Below are positions 27,164 through 38,655 of a stretch of 47,876 nt of DNA, piece after piece. The stretch lies in the NCBI RefSeq assembly GCF_001673365.1, contig NZ_LZLS01000162.1:1-47876 (forward strand). Reading direction: 5' to 3'. The DNA is from Mycobacterium asiaticum (GTDB lineage Bacteria > Actinomycetota > Actinomycetes > Mycobacteriales > Mycobacteriaceae). The notes beneath the pieces are model-generated. The model did not search any database. It was given only the letters and a program-made list of their open reading frames with translations, and was not told the origin of the DNA. The position numbers were made by a program, and so were the translations under genes. The first letter of the stretch is position 1. Each line of letters opens with the position of its first letter.

Positions 27164-28400
27164 ACGCGGGCGCCGCAATCGCGGCAATCACCACGCCGAG
27201 GACGACGAGCGCCCCACCCCCGGCCGCGGCAGCGGCAGTACCGACTGCAGCGGCGGCGCCCCCATGCAGTGTGTCGGCCAACCGCGGCCCGCCTCCGACC
27301 ACCACGGCGAACACCCCCTGTAGCCGTCCGACCACGTCGTCGGAGGCCGCTTGCTGCAAGATCGTCGACCGGAACGCGGCCGACACCATGTCTGCCGCGC
27401 CACCAAATGCCAAGAACGCCACCGCAATCCACAGCGCCACACCTGCCCGGCCGTGCGCCATCGCGCTGACGACCCCGAAGCCAACCATGGCCAATCCCCA
27501 CGCCACGATCGAGATCACGATGGTCAAGCCCTGACGCCGGATCCTTGGGAACCAGCCGGAGAACACCCCGCCGCCGACCGCTCCGACCGCTATGGCAGCG
27601 GACAAGAACGCCATTGCCGAACCGCCTTCGATGGGGCCGCCGAAGCTTTCATGCGCCATCTGCGGGAACAGCGCTCGCGGCATTCCGAAAATCATGGCGA
27701 TGAGATCGACCACGAAGGACATCAGCACGACGGTGTTGCCGGCAAGATAGCGAAACCCCTCCAACACCGCGCCTATCCCCCAACGCCCCGAAGTCCGCTC
27801 GGATTCAATCGCCGGCATGGGTGTCAACCGGAAAGTCGCCCAAATCGGCAACAGGCAAGTGAGCGCGTCGATCAGATACAACGCGGACAGGTCTACCCAG
27901 TTCAGCAGCACACCGGCGAGCATCGGACCGGCGATCGCACCGAACTGGCTTACCGTCATATTCAGCGCGTTGGCGGCCGGAAGTTGCTCGCCGGGCACCA
28001 TCCGCGGAATCGCCGCGGAGCGTGCCGGCGAGTTGACGGCGAAAAACGCCTGTTGCACGGCCAGCAGGCATAGCACCACCCAGACGTCGTTTACCGCCAG
28101 CACGGCCTGCAACCACAACAGCAGCGATGCCACCGCCAGGCCGCACGACGCGACGATCAACAGCAGCCGTCGATCCATGGCGTCTGCCCAGGCACCTCCC
28201 AGCAGACCGAACACCACCAGCGGCAGCAACGAGAACAATCCGGCGAGCCCGACATAGGCGGAGTTTTGGGTCAGTGCGTAGATCTGCACGGGGACGGCGA
28301 AGATCGTCAGGTTCGCGCCGATGACGGTCGGGATGCCGGCTAGCCAGAGCCGGCGAAAGTCGGGCGTGCGCAGCGGCGCGGTGTCCGCGAAAACAGGCAC
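27123..28400 (-). CDS. MFS exporter, DHA3/EntS-like
   Basis: From the GTG at 28400 (PVFADTAPLRTPDFRRLWLA) it has 425 residues with about 12 hydrophobic segments. The signature after TM2-3 is GGAWADAMDRR, and NSPARSAAIPRMVPGEQLPA follows in the middle, typical of DHA3-type drug or siderophore exporters related to EntS. A frame open to 28469 is less likely, since the family starts near PLRTPDFRRLW. The substrate is unknown. It lies downstream of pdxH on the same strand, and its stop codon region overlaps the end of the giant protein gene by 41 bases, tail to tail. Two 16-bp direct repeats lie just upstream. Confidence 0.87.
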   Translation of the reverse strand: MPVFADTAPLRTPDFRRLWLAGIPTVIGANLTIFAVPVQIYALTQNSAYVGLAGLFSLLPLVVFGLLGGAWADAMDRRLLLIVASCGLAVASLLLWLQAVLAVNDVWVVLCLLAVQQAFFAVNSPARSAAIPRMVPGEQLPAANALNMTVSQFGAIAGPMLAGVLLNWVDLSALYLIDALTCLLPIWATFRLTPMPAIESERTSGRWGIGAVLEGFRYLAGNTVVLMSFVVDLIAMIFGMPRALFPQMAHESFGGPIEGGSAMAFLSAAIAVGAVGGGVFSGWFPRIRRQGLTIVISIVAWGLAMVGFGVVSAMAHGRAGVALWIAVAFLAFGGAADMVSAAFRSTILQQAASDDVVGRLQGVFAVVVGGGPRLADTLHGGAAAAVGTAAAAAGGGALVVLGVVIAAIAAPAFIRYRAPRGNAQP

Positions 28401-28426
28401 GGTCGTCGAGCCTAACCCGCCCCCAG

Positions 28427-28467
28427 GCTCGCGAGCCCAACCCGTTCCCTCGCTCGCGAGCCCAACC
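28427..28467. promoter_or_regulatory. Two 16-bp direct repeats upstream of the MFS gene
   Basis: GCTCGCGAGCCCAACC occurs at 28427-28442 and again at 28452-28467, start to start 25 bases. The core CTCGCGAG is a palindrome. They lie 27 to 67 bases ahead of the MFS start codon, a typical place for operator sites. No local regulator is assigned to them. Confidence 0.5.
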
Positions 28468-28530
28468 ACACTGCGAAAAATGAAGCCGAGAATCGCAGCC
28501 AGGTTTGACTGGCGAACCTAAGCGCAAGCA

Positions 28531-29190
28531 TTAGGGCTGCAGCCGCTCCACTTGACCGCCGATAACCCGAATCCTGTTGTGCACCCGGTCTTCCCGGCCC
28601 TGCCAGAATTCCACCACCTGCGGCGCGATTAGGTAGCCGCCCCAATTCGGCGGCACCGGCACCCGCTCCAGCCCAGCAAAACGTTCGGTCACCTCCGCCA
28701 GCTGATCGAGCAGGTCCTCCCGCGACGCGATGGGCTGCGACTGATGCGAGGCCCAAGCCCCCAGTTGCGAGCCGCGCGGCCGCTTGGACCAGTAGTCCTC
28801 GGTCACCGCGGGAGCGACCTTGCTCACCGGGCCGCGCACGTGGATCTGACGACCCAGCTGATACCACGGAAAAGTCGCCGATGCGTACGGAATCGCTGCC
28901 AGTTCCAACCCCTTGGCGGAGTCGTAATTGGTGAAGAATGTGATGCCGGATTCGTCGACACTCTTGCACAACACGGTGCGGGTGACCGGCCGTCCGTCGG
29001 CGACAGTGGCCAGCACCATGGCGTTAGCCTCGGCTACTCCGGCATTCCACGCCTCGTCAATCCACTTGCGGAACAACGCAAGCCATCCGTCAGCAAGCCA
29101 GTCGGCATCGAGGTCGGGGCTGCGGTCCTTCTCGGCGGATTCATACTCCACCCGCATGCCAGCCAAGCGCTGCCAGTCAGATCCGGTCAC
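28531..29190 (-). CDS. pdxH: Pyridoxamine 5'-phosphate oxidase PdxH
   Basis: The start is taken at the GTG at 29190 ([20 protein letters not shown]), giving 219 residues. The frame is open to 29343 but would then cover the citA start. Motifs are [57 protein letters not shown] and [16 protein letters not shown]. These are the FMN- and PLP-binding parts of PdxH, which oxidises pyridoxamine or pyridoxine 5'-phosphate to PLP. It is divergent from citA with 73 bases between starts. In H37Rv the annotated pdxH (Rv2607) lies elsewhere, next to the PLP synthase genes, so this may be a second copy. Confidence 0.9.
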   Translation of the reverse strand: MTGSDWQRLAGMRVEYESAEKDRSPDLDADWLADGWLALFRKWIDEAWNAGVAEANAMVLATVADGRPVTRTVLCKSVDESGITFFTNYDSAKGLELAAIPYASATFPWYQLGRQIHVRGPVSKVAPAVTEDYWSKRPRGSQLGAWASHQSQPIASREDLLDQLAEVTERFAGLERVPVPPNWGGYLIAPQVVEFWQGREDRVHNRIRVIGGQVERLQP

Positions 29191-29263
29191 CTCGCCAACG
29201 CTACCCGCCAACCAGTTACCGGCCGGTAGCAACTGCCGCGTGGTGGGGTGCGAGAATCGGCCC

Positions 29264-30385
29264 ATGACTGTTGTCCCGGAGGATTTTGTCCCAGGTCTGG
29301 AAGGCGTGGTGGCGTTCACCACCAAAATCGCCGAGCCGGACAAGGATGGCGGTGCACTGCGCTACCGCGGCGTCGATATCGAGGACCTAGTGGGCCAAGG
29401 CGTCCACTTCGGTGACGTCTGGGCGCTACTGGTCGACGGCGAGTTCGGCCGCGGGCTGCCGCCGGCGGAGCCGTTCCCGTTGCCGATCCACACCGGCGAT
29501 GTGCGGGTCGACGTGCAGGCCGGCCTGGCCATGTTGGCACCCATCTGGGGTTACAAGCCGTTGCTCGACACCAACGAGCCGACCGCCCGCGAACAACTCG
29601 CGCGCGCCTCGGTGATGGCCCTGTCATATGTCGCGCAGTCTGGCCGCGGCATCTATCAGCCAGCCGTACCGCAGCGCGTCATCGACGAATGCTCCACGGT
29701 CACAGCACGTTTCATGACTCGGTGGCGGGGCGAGCCGGATCCCAGGCACATTGAGGCCATCGACGCTTACTGGGTTTCGGCCGCCGAGCACGGCATGAAC
29801 GCCTCGACGTTCACTGCCCGCGTGATCGCATCCACTGGCGCCGACGTCGCAGCGGCGTTGTCCGGCGCGATTGGCGCCATGAGCGGTCCGCTGCACGGTG
29901 GGGCACCGGCCCGGGTGCTGCCGATGGTCGAAGAGGTCGAGCGCACCGACGACGCGCGCGGTCTGGTCAAGGGCATTCTGGACCGCGGCGACAAGCTGAT
30001 GGGGTTCGGCCACCGGGTTTATCGCGCCGAAGACCCGCGCGCCCGGGTGTTGCGGGCGACGGCCAAGCGGCTGGGTGCGCCGCGCTACGAGGTCGCAGCC
30101 GCACTCGAGCAGGCGGCGCTGGCGGAGTTGCGGGAGCGGCGTCCGGACCGGGCGATCGAGACTAACGTCGAGTTCTGGGCCGCGGTCATCTTGGACTTCG
30201 CCGAGGTACCGGCGACCATGATGCCTGCGATGTTCACCTGTGGCCGTACCGCCGGATGGTGCGCCCACATCCTGGAACAGAAGCGACTCGGCAAGCTGGT
30301 CCGCCCGTCGGCCGTCTATATCGGTCCGGGGCCGCGCAGCGCGGAGTCCGTCTCAGGCTGGGACAAGGTCCTTACTTCGGTGTGA
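29264..30385 (+). CDS. citA: Citrate synthase-like protein CitA
   Basis: This 373-residue protein has the same length as H37Rv CitA (start [20 protein letters not shown]). The conserved histidines lie in [14 protein letters not shown] and [14 protein letters not shown]. The position that is Asp in GltA2 (NVDFY) is Glu here (NVEFW), as I recall it also being in H37Rv CitA. It is a second, smaller citrate synthase family member. Methylcitrate formation or a regulated role has been considered, and the sequence does not settle that. It is transcribed away from pdxH. Confidence 0.93.
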   Translation: MTVVPEDFVPGLEGVVAFTTKIAEPDKDGGALRYRGVDIEDLVGQGVHFGDVWALLVDGEFGRGLPPAEPFPLPIHTGDVRVDVQAGLAMLAPIWGYKPLLDTNEPTAREQLARASVMALSYVAQSGRGIYQPAVPQRVIDECSTVTARFMTRWRGEPDPRHIEAIDAYWVSAAEHGMNASTFTARVIASTGADVAAALSGAIGAMSGPLHGGAPARVLPMVEEVERTDDARGLVKGILDRGDKLMGFGHRVYRAEDPRARVLRATAKRLGAPRYEVAAALEQAALAELRERRPDRAIETNVEFWAAVILDFAEVPATMMPAMFTCGRTAGWCAHILEQKRLGKLVRPSAVYIGPGPRSAESVSGWDKVLTSV

Positions 30386-30587
30386 GCGCGGCAGGCGCTT
30401 CCTGGTTCGTCCTGAAGCACTAGTCGATACTTCCCGCAGCGTTCATGTTGTACCGCTGTGCGTGCCCGCGATGGCGGCTGCCGCGCAGGCGATGTCGGTG
30501 GTGCGGATTACCGTCGCGGATGCGCGATGAGAAATCCCCGCGCGACTGGTCAGTACAGGTGAAAACCCAACAAGAAGAGGAGTGGCC

Positions 30588-31052
30588 ATGACCACTAACG
30601 AGGCCATCAACGTCGAACCCGCCGTTCTCCCCCACCTCGTGGTTGACGACGCAGCTGCCGCGATCGACTTCTACGTCAAGGCATTCGGTGCGGTCGAACT
30701 CGCCCGCATCCCAGGTCCCGATGGCCGGCTGATCCACGCTGCGGTACAGCTCAATGGGTCCACGGTGATGCTCAATGACGACTTCCCGGAGATGTGCCAC
30801 GGTAAGTCGATGACCCCGAAGGCGCTCGGTGGCACGCCGGTCACCATCCACCTAACGGTTACCGACGTCGACGCCAAATTCCAGCGGGCTCTGGATGCCG
30901 GAGCCACGGTCGTGATGCCGGTGGAAGACCAGTTCTGGGGAGACCGCTACGGCGTACTGGCCGACCCGTTCGGCCACAACTGGTCAATGGGCGAGCCGGT
31001 CCGCGAAGTCAGCATGGACGAGATCAAGGAAGCGATGTCCGCGCAAACCTGA
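30588..31052 (+). CDS. Glyoxalase/PhnB-like VOC protein (Rv0887c-like)
   Basis: From the ATG at 30588 it has 154 residues. The GTG at 30582 directly touches the Shine-Dalgarno (aagaagagga), so the later ATG is preferred. The VOC fold shows in PHLVVDDAAAAIDFYVKAFG, in HAAVQLNGSTVMLNDDFPEM and in WGDRYGVLADPFGHNWSMGE. It is close to H37Rv Rv0887c. PhnB-like VOC proteins bind a metal and small ligands; the substrate is unknown. The 202 bases before it (30386-30587) hold no gene that I can support. Confidence 0.9.
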   Translation: MTTNEAINVEPAVLPHLVVDDAAAAIDFYVKAFGAVELARIPGPDGRLIHAAVQLNGSTVMLNDDFPEMCHGKSMTPKALGGTPVTIHLTVTDVDAKFQRALDAGATVVMPVEDQFWGDRYGVLADPFGHNWSMGEPVREVSMDEIKEAMSAQT

Positions 31053-31118
31053 CGACTTCCTCGAGCCGAACCACATCGCTATTTCAAGGCCTAGAAATCG
31101 CCGCCTGGTTCGGCTCGC

Positions 31119-31158
31119 GGCAAACGGACGTCAAGCCCGGCAAACGGACGTCAAGCCC
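31119..31158. repeat. Exact 20-bp tandem duplication at the fprB 3' end
   Basis: The unit GGCAAACGGACGTCAAGCCC is present twice in direct succession (31119-31138 and 31139-31158). The second copy includes the fprB stop codon (31151-31153 on the minus strand). The first copy lies wholly after the stop. It looks like a simple slippage duplication. Confidence 0.8.
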
Positions 31159-32854
31159 AGAGCCGGGCCAGCCGGTCGCGCATACGAGGTGCCCGTGATC
31201 GCGCCGGCCGCGCGTCGGCGGCGACGACGAGCATGTCGGCGACGTCGGTGAACTTGTTGCGTGGCCGACCATCCTCGTTGCCGCGCGCTACCTCGGCCGC
31301 GTCGATGGCGCGCCAGCCCGTTGCGTCGACGACGGCGGGCTGGCGGGCCGCGACCAGCTCGTCCAGCGCCGCCGGCTTCGCCAACGCGGCACGGTCGGTC
31401 AGCACGCCGGCGTTGAAATCAGCCACCAGCGCCTGAACGGTCTGCAACGAGCACGACTTGTTGGTGCCGATGAATCCCGTCGGTCCGCGCTTGATCCAGC
31501 CCGCCACATAGGCACCGCGAACGGGTTGTCCGGTACCGGGTTCGACCACGCGACCACCGTCATTGGGCACCACGGCGGCCGCCTCGTCGAACGGCAGGTC
31601 GCGAATGGGCTTGCCGCGGTAGCCGATTGACGTCAGCACCAGGCCAGCGTCGATCGCGCGCGTCTCGACGGTGCCGGTGACGGAGAACTCCACCGCCGCG
31701 GCGCGCCGCTCACCGAGCACGCGCTCGGGCGTCAGGCCGTAGGCCAGCCGGATGCGCGGCCGCGAGGCGGGTGTCGAGCCGTCGCCCAGTGTGCTCAGGA
31801 TCTGCAATTTCTGCGCGGTCAACGGATCCGAAACGCTGTTCAAATCCTCGACCACCCGCTGATGGTCGTCGGGATCAAGCACGACGTCGGCGGACCCGGT
31901 AAGCCCGACCAGCTCGGGCAGGGTGAACGCCGAATGCGCCGGGCCGCGACGGGCCGCGATCACTACCTCGCGAACGGCCGACTTGCGGAACGCCTTTAGC
32001 GCATGGTCGGCGATGTCGGTGCGCGCCAGGTCGTCCGGGTCGGCGGTGAGCACCCGCGCCACGTCCAGCGCAACGTTGCCGTTGCCGATGATCACTACCC
32101 GTTCGTGGCTGAGATCGACTGGCAAGTCGGCATATTCGGGATGTCCGTTGATCCACGCCACCAACTCGGTGGCAGTGCCCGTACCGGGCAGACCCATCCC
32201 GTCGATGTCAAGACGACGATCGTCGGGCGCACCGACTGCGTATAGCACCGCGTGATGATGGTCCAACAATTCGGCATGACTCAGGTGCTTGCCGACTTCG
32301 ACGTTGAGATAGAACTGGAAGCGGCGGTGCCCGGCCACCCGGTCGAACAGCTCGGTGACCCGCTTGGTGTGCTGGTGATCGGGTGCCACGCCGGCGCGTA
32401 CCAAACCGTAAGGCGTAGGTAGCTTCTCGAAGACATTGACCCGCACGTTGGACTGGACCAGGAGCTCGTCGGCGGCATACATCGCCGCGGGCCCGGAACC
32501 GACAATCGCCACCGTTAACGGCTCCCGTCGCGCGCGGACTTCCGCGGCCGGCAGCACCGGAGCCAGTTTCGACGTCGGCGGCAGCTTCTCGTCCACGGGC
32601 CGATCCGGGTAGAACGACGCGTTGATCTCCACGAATGGCAGCTGCTTGAGATCCAGCTTATTGTCCGGCACGATCGCGCCGACCGGGCACGCGCTTACGC
32701 AGGCCCCGCAATCCACGCAAGCCACCGGGTCGATGTAGAGCATCTCGGCGCTCGCGTACCCAGGTTCGTCCGGGGACGGGTGGATGCAATTGACCGGACA
32801 CGCGAACACGCATGATCCGTCATTGCAGCACGACTGTGTAATTACGTGCGGCAC
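31151..32854 (-). CDS. fprB: Ferredoxin/ferredoxin-NADP reductase fusion FprB
   Basis: The protein has 567 residues. The N-terminus is a two-cluster ferredoxin (CCNDGSCVFACPVNC and CVDCGACVSACPVGAI, residues 1 to about 75). After a linker comes an adrenodoxin-reductase-like FNR with an FAD motif (VAIVGSGPAAMYAADELL) and an NADP motif (VVIIGNGNVALDVARVL), and a closing GWIKRGPTGFIGTNK. It moves electrons between NADPH and iron-sulphur carriers for P450s and other oxygenases. It is close to H37Rv Rv0886 in length. The AurF-like diiron gene lies 24 bases upstream on the same strand, so reductant supply to that enzyme is plausible. Confidence 0.95.
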   Translation of the reverse strand: MPHVITQSCCNDGSCVFACPVNCIHPSPDEPGYASAEMLYIDPVACVDCGACVSACPVGAIVPDNKLDLKQLPFVEINASFYPDRPVDEKLPPTSKLAPVLPAAEVRARREPLTVAIVGSGPAAMYAADELLVQSNVRVNVFEKLPTPYGLVRAGVAPDHQHTKRVTELFDRVAGHRRFQFYLNVEVGKHLSHAELLDHHHAVLYAVGAPDDRRLDIDGMGLPGTGTATELVAWINGHPEYADLPVDLSHERVVIIGNGNVALDVARVLTADPDDLARTDIADHALKAFRKSAVREVVIAARRGPAHSAFTLPELVGLTGSADVVLDPDDHQRVVEDLNSVSDPLTAQKLQILSTLGDGSTPASRPRIRLAYGLTPERVLGERRAAAVEFSVTGTVETRAIDAGLVLTSIGYRGKPIRDLPFDEAAAVVPNDGGRVVEPGTGQPVRGAYVAGWIKRGPTGFIGTNKSCSLQTVQALVADFNAGVLTDRAALAKPAALDELVAARQPAVVDATGWRAIDAAEVARGNEDGRPRNKFTDVADMLVVAADARPARSRAPRMRDRLARLWA

Positions 32855-32878
32855 AATAAAACTCGCTGACGTAGAAGG

Positions 32879-35231
<2,353 letters not shown>

Positions 35232-35251
35232 AAATGCGGCCCCGGCCGAAC

Positions 35252-35266
35252 GTCACGCCAGCGTGA
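35252..35266. repeat. Inverted-repeat motif between serC and sepH
   Basis: GTCACGCCAGCGTGA is identical over 15 bases to 18090-18104 near gltA2. Its TCACGC/GCGTGA arms would form a short hairpin 20 bases after the serC stop. It may be a terminator or a dispersed intergenic motif. Confidence 0.5.
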
Positions 35267-35380
35267 GGGTCCCGCCGGGCAATGGCCGACGCGCTCAGCG
35301 TGTCAGCGAGGTTAACGGACGTCGTCGCACTAGAGTGCGCACAACGGGTCCGCTGTGCACGGAGCCGGCGAGGAGAAGCC

Positions 35381-36169
35381 ATGCGGGAACTCAAAGTGGT
35401 TGGGCTCGACCCCGACGGCAAACACATCCTCTGCGAGGGTGTCAACTCCGCCGAAAAGTTCAAGCTGCCCGCAGATGATCGACTGCGCGCCGTGCTGGAC
35501 GGCAAACCGATGCCGCCGGAACAACCCGCACTCGACATCGTCGTAACAAACATGCTCAGCCCCAAGGAAATTCAAGCCCGGATCCGTGCCGGCGCATCTG
35601 TCGAGCAGGTAGCCGCCGCTTCCGGATCCGACCTCGCCCGTATCCAGCGATTCGCCAACCCGGTGTTGCTCGAGCGATTCCGGGCCGCCGAGCTGGCAAC
35701 GGCCGCACACCCGGTGCTGGCCGACGGTCCGGCGGTGTTGAGCCTGCTGGAAACCGTCACCGCCGCGCTGGTCGGACGTGGCTTGAGTCCCGAGAAGCTG
35801 ACCTGGGATGCCTGGCGCAACGAGGACAGCCGCTGGACCGTGCAGCTGGGGTGGCAGGCCGGCCGGTCGGACAACCTGGCGCATTTCCGCTTCACCCCCG
35901 GCGCGCACGGCGGCACGGTCACCGCGATCGACGATGCGGCCAGCGAACTGATCGACCCCGACTTCAAGCCTCGGCAACTGGCGCCGGTGGCACACCTGGC
36001 CTTCGAAGTCGCCGCGCCTGTTGCCCCGCCGACCATGCCGGCCGCACCCGAGACCGCACCAGCGCCCACCGCGCCGGTCGAGCAACCGGCCAGCGCCCGA
36101 CGCGGCAAGCCGGCCATTCCGGCCTGGGAAGACGTGCTGCTCGGGGTGCGTTCCAGCGGGCAGCGCTAA
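35381..36169 (+). CDS. sepH: Cell-division protein SepH (DUF3071)
   Basis: This protein has 262 residues from the ATG at 35381, with Shine-Dalgarno gaggagaag. It begins MRELKVVGLDPDGKHILCEG, then a DUF3071 HTH-like segment (LSPKEIQARIRAGASVEQVA), then a Pro/Ala-rich disordered part and a conserved C-terminal end (AIPAWEDVLLGVRSSGQR). SepH binds FtsZ and promotes its assembly in actinobacteria (described in Streptomyces and M. smegmatis). It is the counterpart of H37Rv Rv0883c. It ends tail to tail with the Rv0882-like gene over 4 shared bases. Confidence 0.93.
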   Translation: MRELKVVGLDPDGKHILCEGVNSAEKFKLPADDRLRAVLDGKPMPPEQPALDIVVTNMLSPKEIQARIRAGASVEQVAAASGSDLARIQRFANPVLLERFRAAELATAAHPVLADGPAVLSLLETVTAALVGRGLSPEKLTWDAWRNEDSRWTVQLGWQAGRSDNLAHFRFTPGAHGGTVTAIDDAASELIDPDFKPRQLAPVAHLAFEVAAPVAPPTMPAAPETAPAPTAPVEQPASARRGKPAIPAWEDVLLGVRSSGQR

Positions 36170-36438
36170 TCAAGCACTGTCACCGCAAGTAACGCCAACC
36201 ATCCCCCGGCCACGCCGACTGCCGCGCCCAGCACAAACCAGCGCAGCACCAGGGTGTTTCGCCAACCCCACAACGTCGGCGCCAATCCCCCGACCGCCAC
36301 GATGTTCAGGCCGACCGCCAGCAGCGGATGCACCCGGATCAGCCCGAGACTGAGCACCACGATCGCGGCACCGACAACCGCGGCGACGAAGAAGGCCACC
36401 GCCAACCCCGTTCCCCAGGGGACGGACTCGTCATCCAC
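36166..36438 (-). CDS. Small membrane protein (DUF2537-like, Rv0882-like)
   Basis: This 90-residue protein with a GTG start has three hydrophobic segments (GTGLAVAFFVAAVVGAAIVV; VHPLLAVGLNIVAVGGLAPT; FVLGAAVGVAGGWLALLAV). It matches the small integral membrane protein Rv0882 in length and position. Its function is unknown. The start overlaps the stop of the upstream methyltransferase gene by 8 bases, so it is translated from the same mRNA. Confidence 0.88.
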   Translation of the reverse strand: MDDESVPWGTGLAVAFFVAAVVGAAIVVLSLGLIRVHPLLAVGLNIVAVGGLAPTLWGWRNTLVLRWFVLGAAVGVAGGWLALLAVTVLD

Positions 36439-37270
36439 CAGGCGAGCCTAACCCGACTGCCCGCTGGTAAAACGCGACCGCGGCCGCCGTTGCCACGTTG
36501 AGCGAGTCGGTGCCACGCGACATGGGGATGCGCACCCGCAAGTCGCTAATCCGCAAGGCAGCCGACGTGAGACCCGGCCCCTCAGCGCCGACCAGCAGCG
36601 CCACCGGTTCGTCTGCCACCTCGGCCATCGCTTCCGGCAGCGGACGCGCATCGCGCTGGGGGGTCATGGCCAGCAACCGGAAACCGCGTTCTTTCAGCCG
36701 CACCAGGTCGGCAGGCCACTCGGCGGCACGGGCATACGGCACCAGCAACGCATGGCCCATCGACACCCGGACCGCCCGTCGGTAGAGGGGATCGGCGCAA
36801 CCGCTGCCGAAAACGACCGCGTCTACCCCCAGGCCTGCCGCGTTGCGAAAGATCGAGCCCAGGTTCTCGTGGTCGTTGACGCCCTCGAGGACGGCCACGG
36901 TGCGTGCGCCGTCGACGACCTGGGCGACGCTGGGCTCGGGCACCCGGCTGGCGGCGGCCAACACGCCACGATTGAGATGGAACCCCACCGCCTGCGCCAT
37001 CACGTCGGCCGAGGTTCGGTAGTACGGCGCGCGAGTGCCGACCAGGTCGTTGCGGAGTTCGGCGAGCCTCCTGTCGGTGCCTAGTAGTCCACGCGGAGTA
37101 AATCGCGAGGCGAGCATACGCTGCACGACCAGCACGCCTTCAGCGATCACCAGTCCCTTGCCGGTCGGCAGGTCCGGACGGCGGTCAACGCTGTTCAGGT
37201 CGCGGAAGTCGTCCAGGCGCGGGTCATCGGGATCGGTGACGTCCTGAACATCGACGTCCGGAGCCGTCAC
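36431..37270 (-). CDS. TrmH/SpoU-family RNA 2'-O-methyltransferase (Rv0881-like)
   Basis: The protein has 279 residues. The three SpoU motifs are [31 protein letters not shown] and [20 protein letters not shown]. Together they form the SPOUT knot and bind S-adenosylmethionine. The N-terminal part is a TsnR-like substrate-binding domain. The RNA target is not known; rRNA is likely by family. The GTG start (37270) overlaps the MarR gene stop by 4 bases (GTGA), so the MarR, methyltransferase and membrane-protein genes form one operon. Confidence 0.92.
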   Translation of the reverse strand: MTAPDVDVQDVTDPDDPRLDDFRDLNSVDRRPDLPTGKGLVIAEGVLVVQRMLASRFTPRGLLGTDRRLAELRNDLVGTRAPYYRTSADVMAQAVGFHLNRGVLAAASRVPEPSVAQVVDGARTVAVLEGVNDHENLGSIFRNAAGLGVDAVVFGSGCADPLYRRAVRVSMGHALLVPYARAAEWPADLVRLKERGFRLLAMTPQRDARPLPEAMAEVADEPVALLVGAEGPGLTSAALRISDLRVRIPMSRGTDSLNVATAAAVAFYQRAVGLGSPGG

Positions 37271-37698
37271 GGGCTTTCGTCGACCAGAGTGGAGATCAGA
37301 TCGGCCGCGTTGCGCAGGGTGTCGAGTTGGCCGTCGTCGAGGGTCTCAAGTCGCTCAGCCAACCACTCCTGGCGAGCACGACGAGCCGCCTTGACCAGGT
37401 CGGCGCCGGCCTCGGAGACCGAAACCAGCACCTGTCGGCCGTCGACGGGGTGCGGGGCCCGGTCCACCAGACCTTCGTCGGCCAGGGACGCGATCACCCG
37501 CGTCATCGACGGCGGTCGGACGCGCTCGCGAATCGCCAGCGCGCCCGGCGTCATCGCACCCTCGTTCGCCAAGGTCGTCAGCGCCGACAACTGGCTCAAC
37601 GACACCGGCGACGACGCGTTTCGAAACCGCAGTTGCCGAGCCAGCCGCATGACCGCTAACGACAGGTCTGCAGCCAACCGCGCATCGGTGTCGGGCAC
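37267..37698 (-). CDS. MarR-family regulator (Rv0880-like)
   Basis: From the GTG at 37698 it has 143 residues, the length of H37Rv Rv0880. The upstream open frame to 37803 is not conserved. The winged-helix core reads [20 protein letters not shown], then [20 protein letters not shown], with the wing [16 protein letters not shown]. It is a dimeric MarR repressor of known fold with an unknown ligand. It heads the operon with the methyltransferase, and the intergenic region to the DUF2530-like gene is its likely operator site. Confidence 0.93.
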   Translation of the reverse strand: MPDTDARLAADLSLAVMRLARQLRFRNASSPVSLSQLSALTTLANEGAMTPGALAIRERVRPPSMTRVIASLADEGLVDRAPHPVDGRQVLVSVSEAGADLVKAARRARQEWLAERLETLDDGQLDTLRNAADLISTLVDESP

Positions 37699-37886
37699 AG
37701 CGCAGAGGTTACAACGGAACGTCGGAAACCGACGTGCGAAACGGCGACAATCGCCACCGGCATTGATCTTCAAAGTCGCGCGGAGCCGGGCATCTGAACA
37801 CACACCCGCAAGCGAGCCGCGTCGGCCAGGCTGACGCCGGTCCGCACCGTCAACCCACCGATCGGCGGGCTATGTTGAAACGCGAA

Positions 37887-38162
37887 ATGAGCGACGAAGC
37901 ACTTACCCAACCCGAGCCCCCGCCGCTGCCGCCCGCGCTGCTTGCGGTGTGGCCGATCATCCTGGTCGGCGCGGCGGGTTGGCTGATCGCGGCGGTGGCC
38001 GCATTCCTCGTGCACGGCCTGGAGACCTGGCGTCCGATAGCCGTCGCCGGGCTCGCCGTGGGCGTGCTCGGCACCAGCATCTTCGGGTGGCAACTTGCCG
38101 CTGCCCGCCGTGGCGCACGCGGCGCCCAGGCGGGGCTCGAAACCTTTATCGACCCACAATGA
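37887..38162 (+). CDS. Small membrane protein, DUF2530 type (Rv0879c-like)
   Basis: This 91-residue protein starts at the ATG at 37887 (MSDEALTQPEPPPLPPALLA), the same length as Rv0879c. Two TM segments (AVWPIILVGAAGWLIAAVAA and PIAVAGLAVGVLGTSIFGWQ) are followed by a short basic tail. The start at 37872 would add five residues. Its function is unknown. Confidence 0.85.
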   Translation: MSDEALTQPEPPPLPPALLAVWPIILVGAAGWLIAAVAAFLVHGLETWRPIAVAGLAVGVLGTSIFGWQLAAARRGARGAQAGLETFIDPQ

Positions 38163-38187
38163 ACTCGACAAAACCCCAGGAGGACGA

Positions 38188-38655
38188 ATGGCATCCCCGC
38201 TGTTGCAAACATCAATCGATATCGAGGCGCCGCCGTCGGCCGTGTGGGCGCTGATATCTGACCTGCAGCGCATGCCGGAGTGGAGCCCGCAATGTCGCTG
38301 GATGAAGCAATTCGGGCCGCTGCGCGCCGGGACCCGAACGGTGAACGTCAATCGCCGTAACCGTCTGTTCTGGCCCACTACGTCCACCATCGTCGAGGTG
38401 ATCCCCGAGCAACGGCTGGCGTTTCGCGTCGACACCAACCGCACGATCTGGAGCTATGAGTTGGAAGCTCACGGCGAGGGCACCCGGCTGACCGAAAGCC
38501 GTCACGCCGAGAACGGTGTCAGTGCGTTCTCCAGCGTGTCGGTGAAGGCGTTCCTCGGCGGAAACACCAACTTCGAAAAGGAGATGGTCGAGGGCATGAA
38601 CACGTCGCTGACCAGAATCAAGGCCGCCGCCGAGGAAAACGCCAAAAAAAGCTAG
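38188..38655 (+). CDS. SRPBCC-family (polyketide cyclase/START-like) protein
   Basis: This 155-residue protein starts at the ATG at 38188, preceded by a strong Shine-Dalgarno (caggaggac). The START-like fold begins with SIDIEAPPSAVWALISDLQR and continues MPEWSPQCRWM; later WPTTSTIVEVIPEQRLAF and WSYELEAHGEGTRLTESR. Such proteins bind hydrophobic ligands in a deep pocket. In H37Rv the PPE13 gene lies near this position; here the SRPBCC gene sits between the DUF2530 and DUF3027 genes. It ends on CTAG shared with the opposing gene. Confidence 0.88.
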   Translation: MASPLLQTSIDIEAPPSAVWALISDLQRMPEWSPQCRWMKQFGPLRAGTRTVNVNRRNRLFWPTTSTIVEVIPEQRLAFRVDTNRTIWSYELEAHGEGTRLTESRHAENGVSAFSSVSVKAFLGGNTNFEKEMVEGMNTSLTRIKAAAEENAKKS

